Source of the DNA: Yponomeuta sedellus
Taxonomy: Eukaryota > Arthropoda > Insecta > Lepidoptera > Yponomeutidae
Direction of reading: 5' to 3'
DNA: 64,000 nt
Assembly (NCBI GenBank): GCA_934045075.1
Contig: OW203747.1
Coordinates: 13,917,894-13,981,893 of the forward strand
Numbering within the stretch: position 1 is the stretch's first letter; each line of letters begins with the position of its first letter. A program made the position numbers and the translations under genes. This document shows positions 33,724 through 44,178 of the stretch, piece by piece. The notes beneath the pieces are model-generated. The model did not search any database. It saw nothing but the letters and a program-made list of their open reading frames with translations, and had not been told where the DNA came from.

Positions 33724-34689
33724 TTTATTTGCTAAGCATTGTGGCTTGATTACTGATTTACCTGAAACAGACAGCTTCTCTGAAAAATAGCGTAGGTACA
33801 GTACCTGTAATGTTGTGAAAATTAATCACATTGTTTTACTTAAGTGAAATAAAGTTTATTTATGAACCCTGTTTAACGATAACGTTCAAAAAGTAACAAA
33901 AATGCTGGTCGTAAAATACTGTATACTACACCGTATGGATGCTAAAGCGATCGTTTTGCGGGTTCCTAAGTACACAAGAATTTATAATTTTGCCATGTTG
34001 GTCTGTCTGTCCATCCGTCGCCTAGCTCGGAGATAACTAGTACTGAGAGATCTAGAAATCTGAAATTTTTAGACTTACATATTAATCACGCCGACGAAAA
34101 GGTAGAATAAAACTTTAAAAAAACTTCTAGCGCACCTCCCCTGCGCTTAAAATATGGATGCAATTTTTTTTCTCCTGTACACAGTATGTTATTGTTGGAT
34201 TGGTCGCTTAACGCAATTGTGGATTTAAGAAGAACATTTTTAGATGCAGAATTCCGTTTGCCACTAATTAAGCTTTAAAGTGCAAATAATTGTCACAAGG
34301 AGGAATGTTTATAAAAGCGGCTCAGGCTTCACGCAGAAACCTTGTAAGGTTTAAGTGATGCTATATGAAATGTAGATATTAACTGTGTCTTTTCAGTAAA
34401 TTTTTAAAACAAAAACAAACAAAATGATCTACAATAGGTCATTCTTGTTAGTTGCCGACTGTTACCTAAGACTTCTCCGCCAGTGCTCGCTGCCCAGCTC
34501 CTTAATTGCGTACATCATGGTTTCACTTCCTCCTAGATGGCTGATAGGCAAATGTGCCAAGGAGTCTTCAGTGTTTTCTCTGTTGCTGATTATTGTACTG
34601 TAGTGGGAGATTTATTTATGTAGGTACATGTATAGATAGAAATAAGATTTATTTTTATGATGGCCGCCAATTAAATAACTAAAATACTT
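33724..34689. other. Intergenic, nothing recognised
   Basis: Mostly AT-rich sequence with no feature I can support. Confidence 0.45.
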
Positions 34690-35440
34690 AAATACTCACG
34701 GACACACTACGCAGATCTCGGTAGCCCCATACTAAGTACTAGGAGTGGGTCGTTGTCCGATATTTCGACGACGAAACGCAACCGTTTTTTCTGGAACGAA
34801 AACAGGTCCTCGAAACGGTCCTCGTTCGCAACTGGTTTCATTGTATGCGAACGAGCAAGTCGCAGAGGACGGTCAAACGAGTGCGAACGAGACGAAATCA
34901 CGAAACATCGGAAAAAATAAGTTGTTTTACACGATATTCGACTGTATACTCATAGACATAAAGATTACTTTATTGTATCACAGACCAAAACGAACGGAAC
35001 GAGCAAGGAGCCGACGACGACGTCGCAATGATCTCATTACGTTCTAGGCTCTATTAATATAGCACTAAAGGACATATCCGCGTCAAATAATCTAAGGACT
35101 GGTCTCGCGACGAACGAACGCTGGCACTGCTTTAGAGTCTCTGGCACTGCTTTATAATGAAACGTAAAACGGTCCTATCGTCGCGGAACACAAAACGGTC
35201 TTATAAAACGGTTCGTCTTTGCAACGATCACTCCTACTAAGTACAACTAAGTGACTTGTGTTACAGGTGCTAACTGGAAGATAAATTTAAGTAATACAAT
35301 AAATACATACATTCATGACATCCAAGACCCGAGACCCACTTGCTAGAATAGTTCGTTTCCTAGTTTGACCCGGCCGGGGATCGAACCTGAGACCTTCGGT
35401 TTTAGAGTCAGCGTGCCAAACCGCTGCGCCACCGAGGCCG
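34690..35440 (-). repeat. tRNA-derived SINE interrupted by a hAT-like MITE
   Basis: The tail (ACGCAGATCTCGGTAGCCCC) lies left of the MITE. The rest, to the A box TGGCGCAGCGGTTTGG and B box GGTTCGATCCC (minus strand, 35,380-35,437), lies right of it. Removing the MITE and one duplication restores the order seen at 33,540-33,723. Confidence 0.75.
34740..35236. mobile_element. 497-bp hAT-like MITE
   Basis: It is flanked by a perfect 8-bp duplication, CTAAGTAC (34732-34739 and 35237-35244). Ends are TAGGAGTGGGTCGTTG and, inverted, TAGGAGTGATCGTTG. There is no transposase frame. Interior CGAAACGG/CGTTCG motifs recur. Confidence 0.85.
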
Positions 35441-35599
35441 TCGAGTAATTGTACTGTCTCTTTGTAATTTTCCCTGGTGTGCAATAAAAAATGTGCCCAT
35501 CTTCTTATCTTATCGCGATATTTGCCTATCCCGAAGAAGAATCTTATGCATCGACCTCGTATATCGCGCGCGTATACTGTAAAAACTCGGTAAAAGTGA

Positions 35600-35750
35600 G
35601 GGAAAACATCGCGAGGAAATCTGAGTCTCTGAGGTGTTCAAATACCTCGGCGCTTGAAATTGCCAATCCCCGGTGGGCACGTGTCGTAATGAAGCCGTAC
35701 TCTCTGACGGAAGGCCTGTGTTCTGCAGTGGGAAGGGAAGAATGGGAATG
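35600..35750 (+). repeat. Interspersed repeat family B copy
   Basis: GAGGTGTTCAAATACCTCGG, AATTGCCAATCCCCGGTGGG, then GAAGGCCTGTGTTCTGCAGT. Confidence 0.7.
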
Positions 35751-36354
35751 GGAAGAAGGCTTCGTAAAAAAACATAAAAACACGATTCTTTTATACACTC
35801 ATTAAAGGCAGTTTAAATACAGTGTGGTAGACGGAAAAAAGGTAACCACAGATTATTTAAAGTAAGAAAATAAGTAGGACTTTAAATAAGAATAATTACT
35901 TACTAAACTTATCACTTTAATAATCAATAATTACCAAGTAATAAAATATTTTTTATCAAGTTTATTAAATTCACACGAAAGCGCTTAAAATTGTCTCACG
36001 TAATAAATCACGTCTCCGAATGTAAATTCGTACAGAATAGTTGGAATAGATACATAAAGGGTTGTATTATAATAAGACTAAGATTTTCATTAATTAAAAT
36101 ACTATAATACGGCGCCCAGACAAAACGTGCGATATACCAGAATGGTTAAAACCATTACCGGTACCCTTGTCCTAATCAACCTTCCCCCATACGATCCTGA
36201 TTATTGAAAACAATGGCTCACTCGCAGAGCGCTCTGCTGTGGTGAAACTCGTTTCCCTACTTTGCCCTTCACGGTACGTACCTAGGGTGCCTGTCTTGCG
36301 GCAAAATGCAGAACTCTGACCTCTGTTGATTAATTAAATACAGTGTAAATGAAA

Positions 36355-36990
36355 TGAAAATAAAATGAAAAGGTTTTATTCAAAGTAGCGCGGAAGCTGC
36401 GGCTTAATGAACGTTACAATTCAAACTAGGTGACCATTTCAAAATTAACATCATTTTGGAGAAAAAATGGACAAAAAAACTCCAAACTTAGTCTTTTCAA
36501 AGTGCTTAATTAAGAGATTTCATAATTATTTTAAAACATAGAACTCATGCATTGTTCTGGCTTTAATTCCAGACATTATTGTCATCTAAATAATCCTTTA
36601 TGCTGTCGTAGCCCTTTTGGCACCAAGTGTACTTTACACATTTTTTGAACTGCGTTTCAGGCAAGCTTAATATATCTTCAGGAATTTTATTATAGAAGCG
36701 TATACAATGCTCCATGAAGGATGTATTAACCTTATCCAGCCTAAATAGTGGGAACGAGAGTTTATGTTTATTTCTAGTATTTACATTGTGTTGGCTACCC
36801 AAAGTTATAAAGTTACTGATATTCTTCCTGACGTACATAATGTTTTCATAGATAGTTTTAATGATTTCATATTTTTTCATAGACTGGCAACTGTCAGGAT
36901 GTTAGTTTCTTTAAAGAAATCTCTTAACGAATCTCTACTGCCTAGCTTATATATGAAGAGGAACGGCCCCAAAATAGATTCTGTGGCACT
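36355..36990 (-). pseudogene. LINE C-terminus and 3' UTR (NKIPED family)
   Basis: The minus strand encodes about 105 open codons: HNVNTRNKHKLSFPLFRLDK, then [20 protein letters not shown] and a terminal DDNNVWN. The family 3' UTR runs to 36,355. It is the C-terminal tail of a CR1/Jockey-type ORF2; no reverse transcriptase remains. Confidence 0.75.
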
Positions 36991-36999
36991 CCTATCTTG

Positions 37000-37182
37000 A
37001 CCTCTGACCAGCGTTGCCAGATGTACGATTTAAATCGTATTCTTACGATTTTTTACATTTATTTTGCATGTACGATCGATCGGGTCAGAAATCGTACGTA
37101 AACATACGACTTTTTTAGATTTCGTTCAAAGTACTAATACCAACATATCACGTCACTATTTATTCTTTTACTTCGATTTCAA
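37000..37182. repeat. Single hAT-like end
   Basis: CAGCGTTGCCAGATGTACGA at 37,011 resembles the left terminus of the 8.7-kb element (CAGTGTTGCCAGATGG). No matching right end is seen nearby. Confidence 0.3.
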
Positions 37183-37425
37183 CCCTGTATTATGTCCCCA
37201 CTGCTGGGGCAAGAGTCTCTTCCTTGCGTTGCAGGAAAGTTAGGCCATACTCCACCACGGGGGCCACGTCCAGGTTGGTGGAGGTTTGTAAGACGGTGGC
37301 GGACCTTACTGTCAGAAGTTATCAAGCCGCCCAAAAGGCCTCTGACCATCGTGCTGTTGGTCCACCCACTGACTGCTGTCCGGTTCTCGGCCGCCTTATT
37401 GTCCCGGTTCACCATTTGTACATGC
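37183..37425 (-). repeat. 5S rRNA-derived SINE body/tail
   Basis: It shares ATGTCCCCACTGCTGGGGCA, CATACTCCACCACGGGGGCC and CAGAAGTTATCAAGCCGCCC with the other copies; the 5S-like head is missing. Confidence 0.7.
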
Positions 37426-37559
37426 ACTAGATAAACTCACGCCTGAACCCCACAGGGGTATGCAGAGACCAAGATCTTGACAATCCTCTTTCGCTCTATC
37501 AACATTCACTGGACTTTAAATAGACGCCTATTATTATCTTTATTTATTATAATTCAACC

Positions 37560-38085
37560 ATTTTTAGGGTTCCGTACCTCAAAAGGAAAAAACGGAACCC
37601 TTATAGGATCACTTTGTTGTCCGTCTGTCCGTCCGTCCGTCTGTCAAGACCCTTTTTCTCAGGAACGCGTGGAGGTATGAAGCTGAAATTTATATCAATT
37701 ACTTAGGTCTACTGTCCCTTAAAGCTGTGAAAAAATCATACTTCTAAGCCAACGCAATCAAAAGATACAGCCGTTTATGCCGCAAATTTTCGACACTTGC
37801 AAGGGAATCAAAACCTACAGGGTGCTTCCCGTGAACTCAGAATCTTGAAATTTGGTACGAAGCAACGTCTTATAGCATAGATAAAGGAAAAATTACGAAA
37901 ACCATAAATTTTTAGTTACATCTCATAATATATTTTTTTTAATAATTTTAAACTTACTACCCATTTCCTCATAAACGCGTAGAGGTATTAAATTGAAATT
38001 CATACCAAATACTCAGGTCTATAATACAGGTTTGTACGGAACCCTCGGTGCGCGAGTCTGACTCGCACTTGGCCGGTTTTTTTTT
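37560..38085 (-). mobile_element. Inverted copy of the 26.8-kb interspersed element
   Basis: It is the reverse complement of 26,805-27,325 over almost its whole length, with few differences. It starts TAGGGTTCCGTACCTCAAAA and ends ACTTGGCCGGTTTTTT. Confidence 0.8.
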
Positions 38086-38294
38086 TTAGTTATTTGTGTA
38101 TTATATTCAGGTTTCTTACAAGTGACTTAAAAAACCAAAATATAAAGTTTTTTAATACTGTTATACTAGAATCCTGGGTTCGTATACCGCTTTGGCCCTA
38201 ATTTTTCTTTCCATGTAAAACTTGTTTAAAAATTTAATTTTATGTTGAACAGCTGCCAACTGTACGTAACTTAAAAAGGTCAAGAATTTTTTAT

Positions 38295-38475
38295 GTGGTC
38301 TACAAACGTCCCACAGCAGGGCATCTCTCGGAGATGCCCTGCTGTGCCCATGCCCATGCATGTGGCCCATGCCTCAGAGAGTATGGGCTTAATTACCACG
38401 CGTGCCCACCGCGGATTGGAGTTTTCCAGCGCTGAGGTATTTGAACACCTCAGACACACGGAAAGAGATCAAGAT
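38295..38475 (-). repeat. Family B copy with a snap-back palindrome
   Basis: Family hallmarks read in minus sense (CGCGTGCCCACCGCGGATTG on the plus strand). At 38312-38346 the arm CACAGCAGGGCATCTC is perfectly repeated inverted with a 3-nt loop. Confidence 0.75.
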
Positions 38476-38479
38476 AGGA

Positions 38480-39185
38480 TGAAGAATTTTCTCTGTAAAA
38501 CATTATAAGAAGTATAGAAGAAATCACATTTTTTACATACATTAGTAGACTGCACTCAACGGTACTGTTTCTTTCGCCGTCGAGAAAAGTCCCGTCATCG
38601 GAACCTTGACGTTTCAATTTACCGTCGCGAACGCTGCTAAGCGAATAGCTATGACATCAGGACTTGACACGTACTGTCTAGCGTACTGCGCTGTTTGTCG
38701 GTTATTTGTTAGCCAGAAGTAATTTTGTAGGGCGGTATACAGCTACTCAGGTAGTGAAGCTGAAAAGAAAATACTGCTCTATATTTTTTTGACATAAGAG
38801 TTCTAATTACTTTATATAACGTTAACATGGTGAACATAGCGTTGTTATTCCAGAAAGTCTTTAATCCAAACACTAAAACCCCCGCTTGGTCACCCTGCAG
38901 CCTCCCATATGTGCGAGGGTGTGCGTATATCAGGCCGTGTGTGCAGAGTCCGTGATGAATGAAATTGGACACTGCATGCGTCGGGCCCTCTGGTCAGCGG
39001 CGCAATTCACAGGTGAATCGCTTTGCTAGTCGCCCCTCCGGTGGGGCTGGATTGGTCTTTGTAGCGGACGGTACAGAAATCGGAAAACAACATCTATTTG
39101 AAGGTAAACAACTTGTATTCCGTTTGTTGAATGTCAATATACAATTATATTCTTTTTAATGCAGAATTTTTCAGAATTATTAAAA
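38480..39185. other. Intergenic, nothing recognised
   Basis: No supported ORF or repeat. Confidence 0.45.
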
Positions 39186-39520
39186 TTCATCAGAATTTTT
39201 AAAATTGTCCTTAACACGGGTTAGGTGTTAAAAATAATTTTAAAAATTCTGATGTAAAACCTAACTGCAAAGTAGGTACTCGGGGCTGCAAGTGATGCAA
39301 ATTACTTCAGCCCGATGTCGCTGCCTGTACGTAATACAGAGAGTATTGTAAAGAGGTTCGAAATTTTTGAACTAAAACTTTCGTACTCACTACACATTGT
39401 AGACTTTTAGTGCGGATCTACTTACGGGATCTACTTACTGATCTACAATCTCCTGCATCACAGGAAGGTCAGGCCATACTCCACCACGGGGGCCAAGTCC
39501 GGATTGGTGGAGACTTTTGA
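39186..39520. repeat. tRNA-like retroposon (body only) and 5S-SINE fragment
   Basis: GTCCTTAACACGGGTTAGGT, AAAACCTAACTGCAAAGTAG and CGATGTCGCTGCCTGTACGT belong to the tRNA-like family; the tRNA-like region itself is absent. From 39,455, CACAGGAAGGTCAGGCCATA onward is 5S-SINE tail. Confidence 0.65.
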
Positions 39521-41304
39521 CTCGGAATGAGCGATTAGCGTCGTCGTATTACCACAGAGGAAAAATTACCTAGGCAGGTTTGTACAAATCTCGTTCAAAT
39601 TCAGTAGTTTAGCTTAGTAGTATTATAATATTTCGCCTGCAGTTCCAAAGCCCGCCAACTCCTGAGACGTGTCCCCTACCGCGCCGGCGGAGATTGAGCA
39701 CGTACATAGCTCGGCATTGTGCCCCAGCGCCCACTTGAGAGCAAGCGCCGGTTTTGCTTAATAGACCTTTATTGATGACACGCTTCTTTCTTCTCCGCTC
39801 TTTAGTGGCTGGAGAAGCTCCTGGAAATTTGGTTTAAGATCACTAGGTGCTTATTTTTGCTGATATTACAAGGCTAAAAGTAGGAATAATTCGCTTTCAG
39901 CAAATTTTTGGTTAAGATGACACTTTATATGTAATAAAGGAAAAGATAATTAAGGTTAAAGGTAGATAGAATATTCTTTATTGAATATTCTATCTATCTA
40001 TAGAAACAAATTACCTATACCTTTATGAAATAATGAACGAAGAACTTCAGAAATTGTGTAAACAATACATGTTTCCTTTTTGACTAAGTGCTATAATTAT
40101 GTTGATCCTACACTACAGCCTATTTTATCCTTACTTGTCCATTTTATTAAACAATATTGTACCGGTATGAATTTTTAGTCGAACCTACCATATTTTCCTA
40201 AATGAGGTAACTGTGAGGGAGACACTAATTCAGATAACATGTTGCCAATTCTCTTAACAAAGTTCATGAATTTGCGAGAAAACTAGTTTTGCCATCAAAT
40301 GTCAATTTTGAGGTCTTGCTTCTTGTCGAGCATCTTGTTTAATAAATTGGACAAGTAAGGATAAATAGACTGTATTGTATAGTCATTTTATCTCACGAAG
40401 GCGGGCAGGCAAGTCTTTGTTTCTACATTATTAAGGTTCAAATTCGTCAAAATCACCCGCCTTCCTGAGATAAAAATACTATACCTGTTAAAATGTAGGA
40501 TGTATTTTATTTAGATGTAGAACACTGCCTATGGATTACCTATTGACCTATTCATTCATAGTTTATTATTATATGTCAATTTGAAGTACATTGTAGCCGA
40601 TTAGTGTAATTAGTCTTCCTACTTGCCGATTAAAGTTATGCAATATTAATCTAATATTCACAGCAAACTGTAGGTCTATGAAATAGGGCCCTGCGTCCAT
40701 TTTACTCACACCAAATCATGAACTTCACAATTCCAATCGTATAACTGTCAAATTCCATTCTAATTCCTATCGAAAAAAAGGATTCCGAAAAAAATTGGTG
40801 CACATAATTAGGCCCCTGGTTTTCTCACGAGGGTAATTTTTTGGGTGTCACCATAACAGTGTTGGAAGTTGCAGCTTCTGCATTGCTGAGTCAAGCAACA
40901 TAACTTAACCCTTTACTATGCATATAAGTTCGCACCATAAATGAACCTTATCACTTTGAAATAAAGTCCACCAATAAACACTCTGCCCGTGAAAGGGCTG
41001 AAACATTGTTATATGTTTACATTCCGACACAAGCATGATGTAACATTTAAAATACAATGTGACCTTTTGTTATATGTGACCGCAACATTTTAACCATTAA
41101 ACTTGATACATTTTGATACCTATCGCTATTGTTGTTACTCATTATTGTATGCACGTACTCGCAAGTACACTATTAGCTACCGTAACAAAAAAAAACTTGT
41201 AATGTTCAATTTTTAATGTCAATTTAATTACAGTTAATGTTATTTCGTTAATAGTTTTCGAGGCCTCTCTTGTTAGTAGATAGTCACTGTCACTCGTTAG
41301 GTTT
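39521..41304. other. Intergenic, no gene; one palindrome
   Basis: A 14-bp perfect inverted repeat TAGATAGAATATTC lies at 39963-39976 and 39983-39996 (loop 6). Otherwise I see no feature. Confidence 0.5.
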
Positions 41305-41590
41305 GTAATCCTAAGCCCTTCTCTCGCAGGGAGTATGGGCATAATCACCAAGCGTGCCCACCGTAGATTATTGATTCAAGTGCAAAAAAAAATGTCGCTT
41401 GAAAATTAATTGAAGATATTTTATTGTAAAACAGGGTTACAATGATGGTTACTGGTTCCACTAGCGGTGGTCATTGGATGGTTATCCAACCAACAACTGA
41501 CCGCGCCTGTTGTTTCTTAACTCAAGTGATTGATTCCAATCACTCGGTTCCACTAAGCCACGAGCGCTTAATGCATGCACTGTAATCAAT
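41305..41590 (-). repeat. Family B scrap and 5S-derived SINE head
   Basis: 41,305-41,375 carries GGGAGTATGGGCATAATCAC and GCGTGCCCACCGTAGATT (family B). 41,445-41,590 is the 5S-like head on the minus strand, with TTAAGAAACAACAGGCGCGG; its extended form matches 52,536-52,655. Confidence 0.65.
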
Positions 41591-44178
41591 TACTTTACGA
41601 ACGTATTGACTTGTCTTTCCTGTGGCCTAGGTCGATTAAGCTATCAGGATGGTATAGGTGCTGGGCAAGCATACTCCATCGAAAAACAATATCCCAATTC
41701 CCAGGCACTGCAGCGTCCGAGTGGTCCCTTCACCCATCTAGCGTGAGTGAAGAAGCTATTGGACGGTGGATAAATCATCTTATTACGTAGACGCTGACAC
41801 CAAATTTTAAGAGCGACTTTGCGACTAAAAGCTTGATGTGTGTAAGTAGTTAATAGATGCTTGTAACGTCGAAGAGTATGTATATATTCGTGCCGCACCG
41901 CTTTGTTTTAGAATTGTTCAGCTAGAAAGTGGCCTAATCGGCCGTGCCAAGAATAGACGTGTGAAAAAGCGTGTTATGGGCAATATTTGTTCACCACAAT
42001 TTGGGTCAAGCGCATGTTGTGATGCCGCGTTCAAGCGTTGCTCGAGATCGTGGGGACTTTTGAAGTGCATTGTGTGAACACGTTAATCGAGCAATCGCTT
42101 TAGTGACAGTTTTGTTCTGATTCCTTGGAAACTTCCTCGTTGCTGACAAGACTTGTCCATAACTTAAATTGTTCTTTAAACCAAGTATTTCTTTAAATTA
42201 TTTACCAATAAAATTGTGTATCTAATGTATTATGTCAACCTCTAGTCATAGCAATCTCCCGAAAAGATCGGATCAACGTGTGATTTTAAAATGTGATTCA
42301 CCGATACGATTCTCATTTGAGCCTTACGATTTGTAGATGGAAGTTGTATGCAACATCTTAGCATCAGTTCACGATAAAACTTAAAAAAAATCGCGAGGAC
42401 ACTGTAAAGAGCGTTTCGACTATGGACATATTTCATAAGATAATAATATTCTTTATTGTACACCAGAGCACATATTATAAAACATGTAAAGATACAGAGT
42501 ACAATTAGCAGCCCTATTGCTTAAAGCAATTTCATCCAACAATCTTGTGACGCTAGTGCTACGATGAGCTAGAAACTAGATACCAGTGTCAGTTTTTGCA
42601 GTAGACTGCGGAGGTCAAAGGACCTGTTAGAGTGTAAACGGGGCAACGACGCTTGCAGTAGTATGTAGAAAGAAAGAACATTGTTTTCGTTGCGGTTGCT
42701 AAGCAGCGATGAACGACTTAGTTCAGTTTACAATAAACTGCAGTTGTTTACAATGTTTCAGGATAGAGTACCTAGTTCTAACATCATAATCTTGAAAGCC
42801 CTCTGACGGCATTGCACGATACGGGCAGGAGGGGGGATTTATCTCTATTTTTCTTTTGCTTGGTAGGGGGGGGATAGGGCTTGGGAAGTAAAGAGTTTTT
42901 AGAGAGAAGAAACAGTTTATAATTACGGAATGACTATTAGTACAATAATGAAAAAACGCTAGACCGTTGATAACTAGTCTAGTGATTTGTTTTTTATTTA
43001 TAATTCAGTTTATATGCAAGTTTCTTACTTTTGACCGTGAACAAATTACAGTAGCAATTTATAGGCCCAAAGAAATTTTGAAGGACATTGATGCATTACA
43101 CTTAGAACAAAATAAAGAAGAGTTTTTTAACTTGTTGGTAGAGCCAAAAATCCCATAAGCACCATGCGGGTTTTTAATGCACCGCCCTCCCTCTCACTTT
43201 TTCAAGCAGAAGCAAGACACGAACACACCACCACCGACACCAATACTTGTGTGAGAAAATGTGCTCTCTATCAATGTATCTATTTCTAATATAGGTTTAT
43301 TTCAGACCAATGATCCATTGTTGTTTCCTCGAGAAATAAACACCCCGCCTCTTTAGACCGCACTTCTTGCCACTTGTCAAGACATCAAACACAGACATTT
43401 ACTTCATAACTCACTGCAGACTACAAAGAACTGCCTTCGGTCGATTCTTCGTCGAACTTCAATCAAGATTGGAAGTAATTGGGCACCTTTTAATGTTCCA
43501 AGTGTGCTTAGTGTCAGGGAGCGGTAAAGAAAGACGGGGTCGCTGGTTTTTAAAATATTGTACTGAATTCGATAAAGGAGAGTGACAATGAGTTGTAGTG
43601 GAAGGGGCGGAAAGTGGCGCTATAGCCGTCTGTGGTGTCGCTTCCCGGCCCTTCCACTGCATCATCGTCATCGACCCATTATGTCCCCACCGAGGACGAC
43701 CTCAACGAATCCTGACCCAGTCATGACGACGTCCTCACTGAGCCAGTACGTCTGGCGCACCCTGGGCAACAATCAGAGAGTCCCTTACGCTGATTGGCAA
43801 ATCCTTTCACCACGATGGCTTGCCATCAACACACTAACAAGTCCTGACCTTGAAAATAACAAGATTTTTACTGATATTTTCAAGGTCAGGACTTGTTCTT
43901 AGCTTGTCGATGGCAAGTTATCTTCTGAGAGCTATAATAACCTTCACGCAGCAGAAACAATCATTTAATAAAAAATACAGGATGTCTGCTCAAAAATGGG
44001 ACACGAGCTTGGAATCAAGCTCGTGTCCCATTTTTGAGTTTATACAATATCAGAATATATATTCGTAGTTTTAAGAAACAAGTAGGACCAAGTTTAGGAT
44101 GAGCGGATGGCCGATGCTCAACCGTGCGCTCTGCGTGTATGTCGGTTAGATGCTGAAAATAAATTTAACAAGGTCTTC
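41591..44178. other. Gene-poor stretch with two hairpins
   Basis: Several small frames are not convincing. Perfect inverted repeats lie at 43836-43858/43875-43897 (23 bp, loop 16) and 43989-44011/44016-44038 (23 bp, loop GAAT). Around the first, TTGCCATC and GATGGCAA extend the stem imperfectly. Confidence 0.5.

Noticed and set aside
37192..37434. Small ORFs with repeated Arg/Pro sequence
   Set aside because: They are translations of a 5S-derived SINE copy.
43582..43902. 106-residue plus-strand protein
   Set aside because: It runs through a hairpin and SINE-tail-like sequence with no conserved motif.
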